Source of the DNA: Rhodocollybia butyracea
Lineage: Eukaryota > Basidiomycota > Agaricomycetes > Agaricales > Omphalotaceae
DNA length: 64,000 nt
Reading direction: 5' to 3'
NCBI GenBank assembly: GCA_015501585.1
Contig: JADNRY010000051.1
Location: forward strand, 186,001-250,000
The notes under the pieces were generated by a model, which was not told where the DNA came from, ran no database searches, and saw only the letters and a program-made list of their open reading frames with translations. Below are positions 1 through 11,800 of this stretch, piece after piece (position 1 is the stretch's first letter; every line of letters begins with the position of its first letter). The position numbers were made by a program, and so were the translations under genes.

Positions 1-2232
1 GGCAGCAGAAGCTACTCATATGAGAACTGCGGGTGCCAAGGATAGTGTGGTTTCAGACTGGTAGTTATGACAAAGGAGTTGTAAAATGATTGAGGAATAC
101 TTCTATCAATTTTTGAGAACACATATAGTCCCTATCGAAGTGCCGAGGATCATTTAAGCTTAGAAAATCCTTGGAGGAGCCATGAGTTGGAATATAACTA
201 TGCCATGCACCCGTGATTCTGCAGACAGCAGAATCTCAAATCTAGTACACATGCAGAACGGAGCCAGGAACATGAGAGTAGAATCAAGGGATAAGCCGGA
301 AAGCAAAACACCGGGTGGTAAGAAAGACATTGCATCAAGAGTTTGTGCATCAGAGGTGTGTAGCCTGTAGCACAAACGGCGTTTAGCAAGAAAACACCAG
401 TGAAAGAAGTAGTGGCTGACCAAAAAGACAAATGAGAAAAAGAGATACCATTCAACTTACTTACCAATGAAGGGCAGGAAAAGAAAAAAAGAACATTACA
501 CCTGCGAAGCAATTTAAGTACCAAGATGTTTGGAGCAGAGTAAGCAGGAAGTTACCTTTTGAGATGCGACGGGAAAGCGGAAATGCCGAAAACAAGGAAC
601 ATTGAATCGGTTGATGAATAGAGCAAAAGGAAGAAAAGAGCGCAGCGTATATCAGGAAGTCACATGGGATGTGCTTTGACATTCCAAATATATCAAAACA
701 AAATCCTTTTTCGGTCAACCGGATTTGGACGAAATCAGGCCTAATTGGGAAAAATTCTCATGCAAAACCCGCCATAAGGACGAGCCTTCATTACATTCAG
801 GACTTGTAAAATAGATTTGACAGATACAACAGACCAATGCAAAGCCGGTTGAAGATGCCGTGTAACAAGACCTTTTGAGCTTTATGAGGGGAGCATGGCC
901 GACAAGCGGCGGGTCACAAACCGACCTCCATTCGGTTTTCTTGTACTGTATATTATGAAAAAGTATTCCTCTCCCTTTAAATCAAACCCAGTGCACATAC
1001 AAAAGGCTTACTAAGTAGTAAGTGAAAAGCTTGGTGTGCTAATTGACCTAGATGCTTCTCTCTTGACTTCTCCAACACATCAAAGTTGTCATATCATATG
1101 GACTACAGAACCTGGCTTTTTCTAAATGAGACCACAGTAAGACCACAGTTAACCTCAAGTTAGTAGTAAGTAACCTACCTAAATACCTACTTACAAGGAT
1201 TCTTTGCTGATAGTGTATTTGTTTATTATATTAATGGGATTACTTATTGCTGAAAATTTAAAATGTTGTTCCCGCGGTCGCCGCTGCTGTTGATATGCCG
1301 GCACTGCCGGGCTGGTTCTTACTCCATAGATTCCCCAATGGCAGGGTAATAAATGTGCTCACATCGGTGCAGGTGAATTTTTTTTTTTCCTAATGGTTGC
1401 TGCAGCCTTCTAATACTGTCTTGATAGGCCGATCGGGATTTAACCTAACAGTGAATGAGCAACGGCAAGCAAGCAGCCGAGCGATAAGTGAACAGCCCAG
1501 TGGCAAACAAACAACCTGGCAGCGCAGCAGACTGAACATGAATGCACAACTCAAACAACCTGGCGGTTGACATAAATGGACAAGCTGGGTCTACAGTGGA
1601 CAGGACAGGACAGAACTGGGTGCTGTGAACAGCAAGGATAATGGTGCATACTGTTCTGCCTGCCACCACCTTTCTGCCCTAATGTATCTGCTCAGTAGCC
1701 CAGCCTGACTCTACAGATGTGACAGCATTCCTGGTAGCTGAACGTACTACGCTCCCCTTCTGTGACTAAACAAAGGCCCAGCCTGTCCCTGAGGTGATCT
1801 AGGATGCTACACATGATTCTTGCTGTTAAATTATGCCGCTATTGAAGGGTTATCTTACAACTTCTTTTACTCCCCCTTCTTTTCCTTACTTCATGCTGCT
1901 CTGTATGTCTACGTGCTACTTGTGGCCCTTTGATGTGTGGCAGTCTCAGGCGCTGGCTCAGGATCAAGGTCATGCTTTCCTGGAGCTTCCTAGCATAATG
2001 GCTGTTCACTCTCTGTCACTTTCTTAATTATACCATGATGTACTGTATATGTTGGGCATGTACTCGCCTGTGCAAATAAAATTTCTTCCTTGTCTTTCCT
2101 GAATGGAGTAGTTATGTTAAGTCTTGAATGTCTGGATTTTTATAGAGAGAAATGTATGTACAGTATTTATGTGCATGTAAAATAAAGATTAAATCAATGA
2201 ATAATGTAAGATATAAATCTAACAGCTGTATG
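1..2232. other. Gene-poor flank
   Basis: I see no convincing coding exon, RNA gene or terminal repeat here. The short open frames lack codon bias, splice signals and recognisable motifs. A CAA/GCA-rich stretch lies around 1450-1660 and a T-run near 1379. The segment may be the 3' flank of the recombinase-carrying element that follows, whose boundary could not be located. Confidence 0.5.
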
Positions 2233-4689
2233 CTACACTGCACCTAAATGCTTTCCTTTACAACGTTTCACCAACCCTCGATCCTGATGTGAATTTCGGA
2301 TGGCCAACATCAACTGCTGGATACCATGCATAGGATATGCAGCAGTAAAGGCTGCTTCATCTCGCCCAAAACTGAAGATATATGAGTACAGCAAACAGAG
2401 ACAAGGCAATGAGTACAAACATGTTAATGAATTCAAGTGCGATCATTTTCTGTTGACCGTAATGAGCTGACAGCTTTGTTTCTTTAGCCCATTCAACTTT
2501 CCAATTCTTCAGCGCATAGTGATGATCTCGCACAGGATCCGCCTTGTCCCAGTCAAGAATAACTTGTTTCCAAGCATCCGGGCCAGGTGAGATCTTCGGG
2601 ATGACAGGCAGATGGGCTAAGCCTGGTAGCAAGATACCACTTGACTTCGAAGGATGTGAGACTGTGGCCGCTAACTGTGCATATGTTGCCTTGGATGGAC
2701 CAGTTGCATAAGGTACTGAAACAGTATCTAGCACAAGGCTAGAGGGATTGGAAAATGGAACACGTTGGACAGAAGGGAGAAACTGATGGGCATATGTTTG
2801 CAGGAAAGGAGCCAAAGGTGGAGATTGATGTGTTTGTGTGAAAGATGCGAAAGAAGCTGGAAAATGCAAATAGTGCCCCTGAACAAGAGGACTCGAAAAT
2901 TGTGAGACGGCAAAGCCTTGTGGAGCCCCTCTTGGCAAGAAGTGAGAAAAAGCCACGCTGAATTGAGTTTTAATACTTTCATCGACAAGTTTGAAGAGCC
3001 CGCAACCTTCAGAAGTGCTAAGTGGAGCCATCTCTGCAGCTTCACTAGCGTGTGACTCATAAGCTTTGCGATCTATGGGAGCCAATGCATCGCTGTGATC
3101 TTCTTCGTATGTATTGAGCTCATCCAGAAGATATCTAATCAGTGTGTCCCACTATACTGACAGTTAGCTTGCATGACAAGCACTGTGAAGATGTTTGGTA
3201 GATACCTTTTCATTCGACGCCCATCCTCCCCACCAGCGTATTTGTGCAAGAGTCCATTGTTCACCAATAGAAGCAAACATGAACCTGAACTGTGCTCCTC
3301 CTCGACGGAAACAATGCATGGTAAATGCTCCAGGTGTCCCTGCAGAGTCTGTAAATTTGCTGATCATTTTCTGGACAGCTTCAGGTGTGATAGGCTGCGT
3401 TGATTGGATGGTAATCCCATTTGCATTGATAGTTGGAAAAATGAAGTCGTCGGGCTCATAATTTCGGCATAAAATGTGCATTTCACTGAACTTCATCCAT
3501 ATTTGAAGATGCGTATAAACACAGATTGCCCAAATCTTCTGTGGGTAGCAGTTATACTTGTGTCCTAAAAATCCATGGCCATCAGCATTCGCGATGTCAT
3601 TTGCTGAACCGAATAAAATACATACCATTGAGTTGAGTTTCATTCTTTCCTTCCTTCTTTTGCCAGTTTTTACGATCCCGGAGATTCAGCTGAATGAATG
3701 GTGGATCGGTTGGTGTAGCACCTGGTTGTGGGTGAGGGTCAAGGTCAATATGTTTTGCTTGGAGATTACTTGTCTCAGTATTTCTGTGAACAGTGTGAAA
3801 TGGCTAGGTATGTGTTCTTTTGAAATTGAACTTACCGTGTCCATATCATGAAATCAATCAAAGCAAATGCGCAATATCATAAATGTTGCATCTTGAGTGC
3901 AAGAGATGCAGCATCCACAACAGGAAAGTCATTGGGACAGACTACCATTGACCATGAGTAAACTTTTTCCATGATAACTATGCTCATAGCTTTGGAATGG
4001 TTTCGTTCTGATTCCCCATCTTTGCGTTTACAGGCTTCAAGCATATCCATCACAGCAGCCAAATCGCATGGGTTCCCAGTCCATTCTTTGGTCACTTGGT
4101 CAAACCTCCAGGACCCTCGGTACTTGTCTCCATCACTGCAGTTTTTAGTTGAAGAGAGGTCAAACATAAAGACAAGATTTATAGCGCACAGAAGTTTGTA
4201 GTGATGCTTCCATCCCGCATAGATTTGCTCTGCTGTCGACTTCCCTTTCTTCTCATCAAAACATTTCCAGCTCATGAACATGGCAATTGCTTCAGGCGTT
4301 GACTTGACTGGAGTATTGGCGAGACATGTGCTGAATTTGGGGTCCATTTCCGAATCCACAGGTTCTTTGAAGTCATCATCCTGATTGACTTCTTCACCCT
4401 TCTTCTGTGCTTGGTTTTGCCCTTCTACAAAATCTTTTAACCGCTTCTGCATCCTCTTGATAATCCCATCATATGCTGTGTTCATATTTCCTGATCGTAT
4501 TTGTTTAGCATTCTTTGCTGTTTCCTTGCAAAGTGCTGAAAAGGTCTTTCCTGTTGATTCAACAGGAAGTTTCTTGCCTTTGTGTTTTCCAGATAATTTT
4601 TGCACTTCAGCCTTTTTTGAAACCATCAGAGGTAAAAAGAGAGGTGATTCTGGTGGCGGCGGGACAACGGCGGGATTACTTTCATGCAC
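2233..4689 (-). pseudogene. Tyrosine recombinase (Crypton-like) with premature stop
   Basis: The conceptual product is a tyrosine-recombinase-fold protein of the kind common in agaricomycete genomes, expected to cut and rejoin element DNA in the nucleus. The N-terminal exon (3880-4689) carries a basic DNA-binding-like half with the motif KYRGSW. The catalytic part (about 3152-3640) shows FIFP, HCFRRGG (the H-x-x-R pair) and RWWGGW; a candidate nucleophile tyrosine lies in RYLLDELNTYEED, just after a 54-nt intron at 3152-3205. Another intron with donor GTTTGT separates EFI from FGRDEAAF near the C-terminus. The first exon reads into an in-frame TGA at 3877-3879, immediately upstream of coding-like sequence that continues to WTRN and a good GTAAGT donor, so this copy is probably dead. 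No other splice pattern that avoids the TGA was found. Assignment to Cryptons proper, rather than a related recombinase lineage, is inference. Confidence 0.72.
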
Positions 4690-5232
4690 TGTTTGTTCAA
4701 TGACTCAAACTTTTTTCCACAAATTGTAGTAGGGCATGATTCAGAGTACAGATACATGATAATAGTGTGGCACTACAAAGTAGAGCAGATACAAAATATA
4801 ACAGAAACTACATTACTACGAGTGGCGACCAAGCAAGACACGTGCATGTGACTCAAGAAAGGGCGCTTCCAAGACGCGACCGCAACTTGGTGTTTCTTTG
4901 CTTCAATTGATTGAGGCATAAAGATGTAGAATGACGCACCAAATTACACTTCCTCAGTGCAGTGCAGTGAATCTGAAAGCATGTAGGCTTTCTACTCCAG
5001 AAATGGGACATAATGTCAAATACTGGTTGATTCTGATCACTATAAGTAAAATTCTAAGCCAATAAGTCACAGTAAGTAGAAAGTAAGCTTGAATTTAAGC
5101 AAGCCGATAAATTCACATGAATTTAAGGGCAATTTAAGGACAACAGGGCGGCATCTGACCCAAGAATTTTAGATTTATCATATCTGCAGCGTTCTGCATT
5201 CCCAATTTAGTACTACACTTATTTAATCATTA
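4690..5232. other. Intergenic, upstream of recombinase
   Basis: No exon or repeat is supported. This stretch lies between the divergent recombinase start and the left end of the Harbinger element. It is AT-rich with scattered TAAGT motifs. Confidence 0.4.
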
Positions 5233-5259
5233 GAGCTCTTCAGCAACGCATCCCAAAAC
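5233..5259 (+). repeat. Harbinger left TIR
   Basis: Begins GAGCTCTTCAGCAACGCATC and is the reverse complement of 8301-8327 with no mismatch seen. Confidence 0.92.
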
Positions 5260-5536
5260 GTTTCAAATCTAAATTTGAGTGTTACGTTTTGGGACAGCAA
5301 TCTTATCAGAAATGACTCCACCGGCCGTACCAACCGTAAGCAGTTAGCGCTCCGAGTATAAGCGCCTTGTGACCTGGCTTTTGTCGATGTCCCTCAGGCG
5401 TCCCCTACTGCCCCCACTGCATTTCCAACCAACCGTTCCACAGTTCCACAGACTCGCGGTGGCATGACGCCTTTTAAGTCGACGTCACTGCTCTTCTAAC
5501 TGGCTATAAAGCTAGGCGGCACATCCACTACAAGGC

Positions 5537-6902
5537 ATGGCTTTCTGGAACCGTCATTTCAACAACATCAACGGCGGCGACGCGCCGCTTACTCCTACAT
5601 CTGCTTCCCACTATGGCTCTACCTTTGAACAGGGTAGAGACCTACCTTATACTGTTCTTTCTGATGAAGAATATGATGACGATGGGTGTCCGATTCTCTA
5701 TCCGCATGGCATGATCACTTCCGAGGAACTCGAACAAATTCGCCCGTCTAACCCAGGTATCCCCACCGATGATGATATTCGTCAACTCTATCCTTCTCGT
5801 TTCCAACAACCTCTTCGCCTTCCCTCTCCAAAGTTAACATTCAGACCTCAGCTGCCATCGATACAGACTCTCCTTCGACATAGTGAAGAGAGATTCTGAT
5901 ATTATGCGCGCTCCTTTAGCTGGACCTCCGGAACATCTCAAAGACACAAATGCTCCTACCGCCACTTCTGCGAATATCATGGCCTCGCCAGGAAAGGAGA
6001 ACGCAGGGATTCGTGGGAGACGTGTTGGTACAACGGTTTGGGATGGAAACGGGTTGAACATGCTCGCTCGAGCTATGCTTACCGTGAAGCCTTACCTCGC
6101 TAAACACGGGAAGAAGGGAAAATGCTGGGAAGAAGTTCGAAGTGTTATGCTTCAAGATGGGTTCAAGCACAGAGAAGTTAATTCCGCTGCTTTTCAGAGA
6201 AAGGGCGATGACCTTGTGAAGTTTTGGAAGGTACGCTCTAAAACTTATGTATACTGTGAGACAGGATGCTAACTCGTAACATTTAGGATCCCAATTCGGT
6301 TCAGCCTGGTGTCAAGTCCATCGCTGCTGTCCTTAGGGAAAATTCTGCTCCGAAGATCACGATTGCTTCAACTATGGATCGTGTTGAGGCAGAATGTGAC
6401 GAAGCTAAGAACAAGTCAGATGAGGCCAAGGCCGAGTTAGCAAAGGTATGTGCTTGAGTTTATGTCTTCCTTGACTCGTCTAATGTCTTTTGTGATGTAG
6501 CAAAAGGAGGAAAACTTTTTAGGAGGAGAAGAAATTCGTAACAACTCAAAGACGACGATGCGCTCACGAATGGCCCGGCAGGCTCAATTAGTTGACACCG
6601 GCTCTGACTCCGACAGTGAAGGCACGGACCCTGGAACCCCTTCGCGCAAACGGAAAGCATCGAAGCAGGCATCCTCTTCATCGCTTGATGGAGAGAAACC
6701 TGTTCGGAAACGCCAGCGGACTTCCATACGCCGTTCCTCCACTACCCGTGATTTACTGGACTACATGAAGGAAGAAGCGGAAGAGCGTCGAGAACAACAT
6801 GGAGATGTTATGCATTTATTGAAGAAACAGGGTAAGGAGATGAATGATACTTTGGGTGGTTTCTTGCAGCTTGAAAGAGAGCGTTTCGAAAGAGATAAGT
6901 AG
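5537..6902 (+). CDS. Harbinger Myb/SANT-like accessory protein
   Basis: This is probably the second protein of the Harbinger element, which in this superfamily binds the transposon ends and helps transposase reach the nucleus. The clearest exon (about 5845-6230) holds a trihelical Myb-like stretch with conserved tryptophans (VWDGNGLNML, CWEEV, VKFWK). A 56-nt intron follows at 6231-6286 with GCTAAC branch site (phase 0). Next come a Lys/Glu-rich helical stretch, a 55-nt intron at 6446-6500, and a last exon with the basic patch KRKASK / RKRQRTS, a likely nuclear signal, and a terminal coiled-coil-like segment. The first intron is uncertain: a donor at 5757 with acceptor at 5844 keeps frame. 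The start at 5537 opens an acidic N-terminus. Confidence 0.75.
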
Positions 6903-6972
6903 TGGTCAATGTATATTATTACTAAACGTAAATGTAAAATTACTGTTCATCTGTTATATTTGTACGATAATC

Positions 6973-8156
6973 TCATACGAAGTATTCTTCGAGTGACGGA
7001 GGTAAACAATTGAAGGTTTGCGCTGTTTGATTAGGGCGAACACAATTTACGGCGTTGGACAAAAGAACAGCAACGCGATAATAGCTGCCAATTGGGGAGG
7101 AGTAGACTCGATGGACCCACCAGGCATTAATAAAAGGCCATGAACGAGTTATATCCCCGAACCCATGTTCTACTTCCATCCGCACCTTTGACATAGCATG
7201 ATTCCACTCTTTCTCCTCTTCAGTCCGTCGACCGAGTCCAGCATATGGACTCATCATTACCGGACTGATACCATACGCAGGATCACCGAACACTTGGAAG
7301 TAGCGTTGAGCAATCGGTGTATTACCATCAGCGCCAGGGCGAAATGCATTTGCAAGGCACCATGGTAAGAGCGCTGACTGATCAAGAAGGGCATTGTCGT
7401 TACGCCTTCCTTCCACAGGGCCGTACAATGCACCAATCATACCATTTGGCAGCTTCAATCCTTGGTATTTCAGAGCGTGTTTTCCCTTGTAGCCATTATA
7501 AGCTTGCTGTTGATAGATATGAGGTCGGCATATGGGTCGAATGGTACAATCAATGAAAGCCCATATGGTAGGAAGAGGAGAGCCTGCAGCATCAAGTGCG
7601 GCAGCATACTGTGCGAGTTTTTCAGGACAAAGAAGGGGGTTTTCGGGTTTGGTATCGAGGATATCTTTCCAGCGGTCATCAAGAAACATGGTAAGCTCGT
7701 TAACGACCTCAGAGATAGCCCCCGGAGTTCGATCAAAATGAATGGTGAGCAAACCGAGGTCGCCGGGTGTGCGATATCGTACAAGTAGCAACGCTAGAGC
7801 CTCAACAGAGCTAAAGCGAGATCGTGAGTTGGTAATGAAGGGATCGGGAATGTCCAGAAGAGCTGCGAGATCTCCAATTTCCTCGGCATAAAAACTATAA
7901 GATACACTTAGTAGTTTATTGGACAGATGTTGCTCTAAACATACCGGAAGTACCAAATACATTCACGTGGGTCCATGGCTTTCAGTCGCTCTAAAGTTAA
8001 CCTTTCCCCTGCTTGCACAGGTCGGGGTGCCTCTGAATCAAATGGCCATATAATTCCAAGGGTGCCAGAACGACTGTTTCTATCAGCCAGGGTCCTAAGA
8101 CGATTGAAAGAAGCTATAATGCAAGCTATAATGATATTGTGTAGTAGAGAGAACAT
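6973..8156 (-). CDS. Harbinger DDE transposase
   Basis: A DDE-superfamily nuclease (DDE_4 / Harbinger transposase-derived type) that would excise and insert the element. Exon 1 (7945-8156) and exon 2 (6973-7894) are joined across a 50-nt intron at 7895-7944, restoring the run WYFRFYAEEIGDL and giving about 377 residues, a normal family length. The catalytic acids are visible in order: Asp in FIDCTIRP, Asp in FGDPAYG, Glu in RMEVEHGFGD. A helix-rich region (SSVEALALLLVRYRTPGDL) precedes the catalytic core. No stop or frameshift interrupts it. The gene converges on the Myb-like gene, with only 70 nt between their stop codons. The exact start is uncertain; 8156 is the most upstream methionine I can support. 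Confidence 0.87.
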
Positions 8157-8300
8157 TGGAATTTTGAAGTACTTTGCGCGACGTGTTTATACAGGTCACG
8201 TTAACGCTACTTTACATACGTCAGCTCCGGCCATCCGGTGGGGCACTGCTTGTGGAGCACAGATTTGGGAGCCGATATGAGTTTTTTGGGATGTGGAGCT

Positions 8301-8327
8301 GTTTTGGGATGCGTTGCTGAAGAGCTC
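8301..8327 (-). repeat. Harbinger right TIR
   Basis: Begins GTTTTGGGATGCGTTGCTGA; inverted partner of the left TIR at 5233-5259. Confidence 0.92.
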
Positions 8328-8599
8328 TATTGTAGCTTGAGTTGTTTAATACACTGAATCCTCTAAATGTCATTTAGTACTTATGGGTTTAATTGAGAGG
8401 GCCCTAAATCTGTGATAACATGCGGTACATACTAGCGAGTATATGTATGACAATACTACAATGAAACGATTTAATCAAATCAAACCAACCAACAAGTTAG
8501 CTTTGCCAGATTACACACTAGTCAAAGCCACACCGGTGTCGCATGTCATTGTGTAAGGTAGTCATCTAGCAAAACATGTCCAGCTACTTGGTATTGATA

Positions 8600-8604
8600 A
8601 CACC
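8600..8604. repeat. Target-site duplication of copia-1, left
   Basis: ACACC, repeated exactly at 13864-13868 outside the other LTR. Confidence 0.9.
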
Positions 8605-8874
8605 TGTAGAAAATCTGAACCTAAATAGTACCGTAAGTTTACTCAGTCGATGTGGTATTCCGACTGTATTAGATACCTAAATAGTACCGTAAGTTTACTA
8701 TGAGGTATTGTCAGTTTATAGGTACGGTAAATGAGTAAAAGAGATGCTCACCTCAGTCGATGTGGTATTCCGACTGAGGTGAGCTGGCGGCGCCTAAGTA
8801 ATTTATATAGCAATGATAATGGTAACGTGATCGTACGCGAGATGCGTGTTCGAGGTGAAATATGGATACTAACA
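8605..8874 (-). repeat. copia-1 3' LTR
   Basis: A 270-bp LTR with TG..CA ends. It contains a perfect 13-bp inverted repeat (8747-8759 with 8771-8783, 11-nt loop) and a duplicated internal segment (CCTAAATAGTACCGTAAGTT at about 8619 and 8673). Confidence 0.93.
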
Positions 8875-8881
8875 CTCCTCC

Positions 8882-11800
8882 TCACCGAGGATACGCGTCT
8901 CCTCCTTGCATGGAATCGTCTGGGCAGAGCCCCATCATATCCCATAAATGTTGAAATGTTTTTTTTGGCAGGGCTTTCATGAAGGCATCTGCAATGTTTT
9001 GTGAGGTGTGTACATAAGACATACTGAGTTCTTTAGATTGCACGCGTTCACGGAGAAAGTGGTATTTGATGTCGATGTGTTTCACCTGATAGTGGAGTGC
9101 AGGGTCTTCTGATAGGACGATAGTGGCGTTATTATCACATAGGAGTGGGGTTGGCTCTTCCTGTTGCATACCAATCCCAAGGAGTAATGCACGAAGCCAT
9201 ATGGCTTCTTTTGCCGCCTCATATCCAGCCATGTACTCTGCTTCGCATGAGGAAGCTGCTACTGTCTTTTGTTTTCGCGCTGACCATGAAATGAGGCCTG
9301 AGCCTAGGGTAAAACAGTAACCGCCAATACTACGTCGGGTATCAAGACAGTTGGCCCAATCAGAATCAGTATGGCCAAGCAATTTCAGCATTATTCCAAC
9401 GCCGCCAAGGATTAGCTTTAATTCTCGAGTTCCTTTTAGGTAACGGACAACACAAATCGCGGCGTTCCAATGGACCCATGAGTATGTGGATAGGAATTGG
9501 GATAGTTGTTGGACAGCATATGCGATATCGGGTCTGGTACCAATGGCTAGGTAGATGAGACTGCCTACAAGGGCAGAATATGGGAGATTTTTTGAGTTGT
9601 TTTAGGTCGTCTTCGGGAATGGATTCTAAATCGGGTTTTCGGAGTTTCAGACCTGGGTCCATTGGAGTGTCAACAGGGTAAGCGTCGGTTTGTCCAAATT
9701 GCATGATGATACGATCTATTAAAGCCATTTGGGATAGTGCGACTGTCCTGTTACCTCGGTCTCGTGAAATTGCAATACCAACACAGAATCTTGCATCACC
9801 CAGTGCCGAGATTGTCCATTTTTGTTTCATCTCCTCCTTAAACCTATTATTCTCCTCTGTGGTGTCTGCTATGGTCAAGAAGTTGTCAACATGGACAGCA
9901 GCAATAATTATTCCGGTAGGTGATTTTCGGTAGTATATGCATGACTCGCAGCTCAAGCGGGTAAAACCCCATTTTAGCATTGCGTCGTTTAGTGTTTGGT
10001 TCCAGATGCGGCCTGCCTGTTTCATCCCATACAATCCACCTTGTAGCATCCAGACGTGGTCTTCTTTGCCTGGTTCTTCAAAGCTCTGTGGTTGTTCCAT
10101 GTACTGGACTTCATCATCTGGGAGAAGGCCATACAAAAAGGCTGTTTTGACGTCGATCTGTTGGGCATCCCAGTCAAGGCTAGCGGCTAGGTGCAGTAAT
10201 ACTCTCCAGGATTCCATGCGCGCTGTCGGTGAGGTTGTTTTTGTGTAATCCCAGCCGTATATCTGTTCAAAACCCTTGAATACTAGGCGAACTTTGAATT
10301 GAGTTACTATTCCGTTTTCGTCTCGTTTCTTCTTAAGAACTGGGCGGCCTTTCCGGACTTTACAACCTTTTGGAACCTCAGATCGAGGTATGAGTTTGTA
10401 TACTCCCATGTCATGAAGGGATTTTAATTCTTCTCTGTAGGCGGCTTTCCACTGTTCTGCATCCGCACTTGACATGGCCTCAGCCCATGTCTTGGGCTCA
10501 TCACCAAAGTCTGGACTTCCTTCATTATCCAATATCGCCGAGAGGACCTCTTCAAGCTTCTGTGCCTCTTCCCACTGCTCTCCAGGATTATTGCCAAGTT
10601 CTCGGCAAGCAGTCGCATCCTCTGCGGTCTGGTCGATCTCTGGGATAGCATCTCGTAGTGCTTGGACAAGGTTTTTCCGTTGTTCTCTGGCTTCTTTGAC
10701 ACGTTGAGCACTCTCCTTCGACTGTTCGACAGCAGCTTGGACACAATTTTTGTGTCCTTCATTGATGTTTAACTGGTTCTCTACTCTGGGTGAGCGTCGA
10801 GGCTGTTGGGGAATAAGCGGTTCAGGTGGGAGTATCTCGTCATTGTCATCTGATTGTTCAACCGAGGGTTGTTGGTTAGGTTTGGTTGCAGGTTCTCTCA
10901 GCAGTTTGGCATTTTCAAGTGGAGGTTTTGTAGGGAGCTGGAAGCTCTCAATGAAGTCAACATGATAAGAGGTGTAGACTTTCTTGGATTCACGGTGGTA
11001 ACAGCGATAGGCTTTTGATTGTAGCTCATAGCCAATTAGTATACACTCCAGTGAACGCTCATAGATTTTTGGGTTGTGTTTATTTTGGACCAGTACGAAA
11101 GCTTTGCATCCGATCTCGCGAAGGTAAGAGAGATCAGGTTTCTTCATGTGCCACAGTTCATAGGGTGTTTGTCCATTCAAGGAGCAAGTGGTTGTTTTGG
11201 CATGTAGGTGTGAAGCTGTAAGGTAAAACTCGTCCCACAGATTGGCTGGGCAGCCTGAATCAATACGCATTGTTCGTGCCTTGTTCATGAGAGTGCGATG
11301 CATCCGTTCCACTCTCCCTATGTGTGCGGATGTGTAGGGAGCAGTGAATTGTTGTTGCGTGCCTCTGGTTTTGAGCCAGTTTTGCATTTCGTCAGACTTC
11401 AATTCACCATTATCAGTCCAATATATCCCAACCTTGAGACCAGTCTCTAGTTCACGAGCTCGTTCCCATGCCTGAAGTTCATCGAATGCATTATCTTTAT
11501 TTGCAAGAGGGATTGTCCATGGGTAACTAGTGTAGTTGTCGACAATGTTCATGATGTAATTATTTCCGGTACACGAACGGACAGCCTCTGGTCCTGATAA
11601 ATCTACCCATACTTTCTCTAGGCGTCTCGTAGCTCTATGCCCCTCTTCCCGCTTTTTTGGTACCGGTGTTTTTGTCTGTTTACCAAGAACACATGATTGG
11701 CATTTGGGGGGAGCAGAGGAGAGGTCAACAGGCATACCTTTGACCATGTCCTTCTGGGACATATCATAGACAGCCTGGTAGTTGGCGTGGCCAAGGCGTC

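Larger units (their letters stand above)
5233..8327. mobile_element. PIF/Harbinger-type DNA transposon, complete
   Basis: The element is bounded by terminal inverted repeats. Positions 5232-5259 (starting AGAGCTCTTCAGCAACGC) are the exact reverse complement of 8301-8328. A TA dinucleotide flanks both ends (5231-5232 and 8328-8329). That would fit a 2-bp target duplication; the classical 3-bp TTA/TAA duplication is not visible. Inside are the two convergent genes expected of this superfamily: a Myb/SANT-like DNA-binding protein on the plus strand and a DDE transposase on the minus strand. Both look translatable after splicing, so this may be an autonomous copy of about 3.1 kb. Confidence 0.88.

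Noticed and set aside
160..718. Overlapping small ORFs at the window start
   Set aside because: Overlap on both strands with unbiased codons; nothing recognisable.
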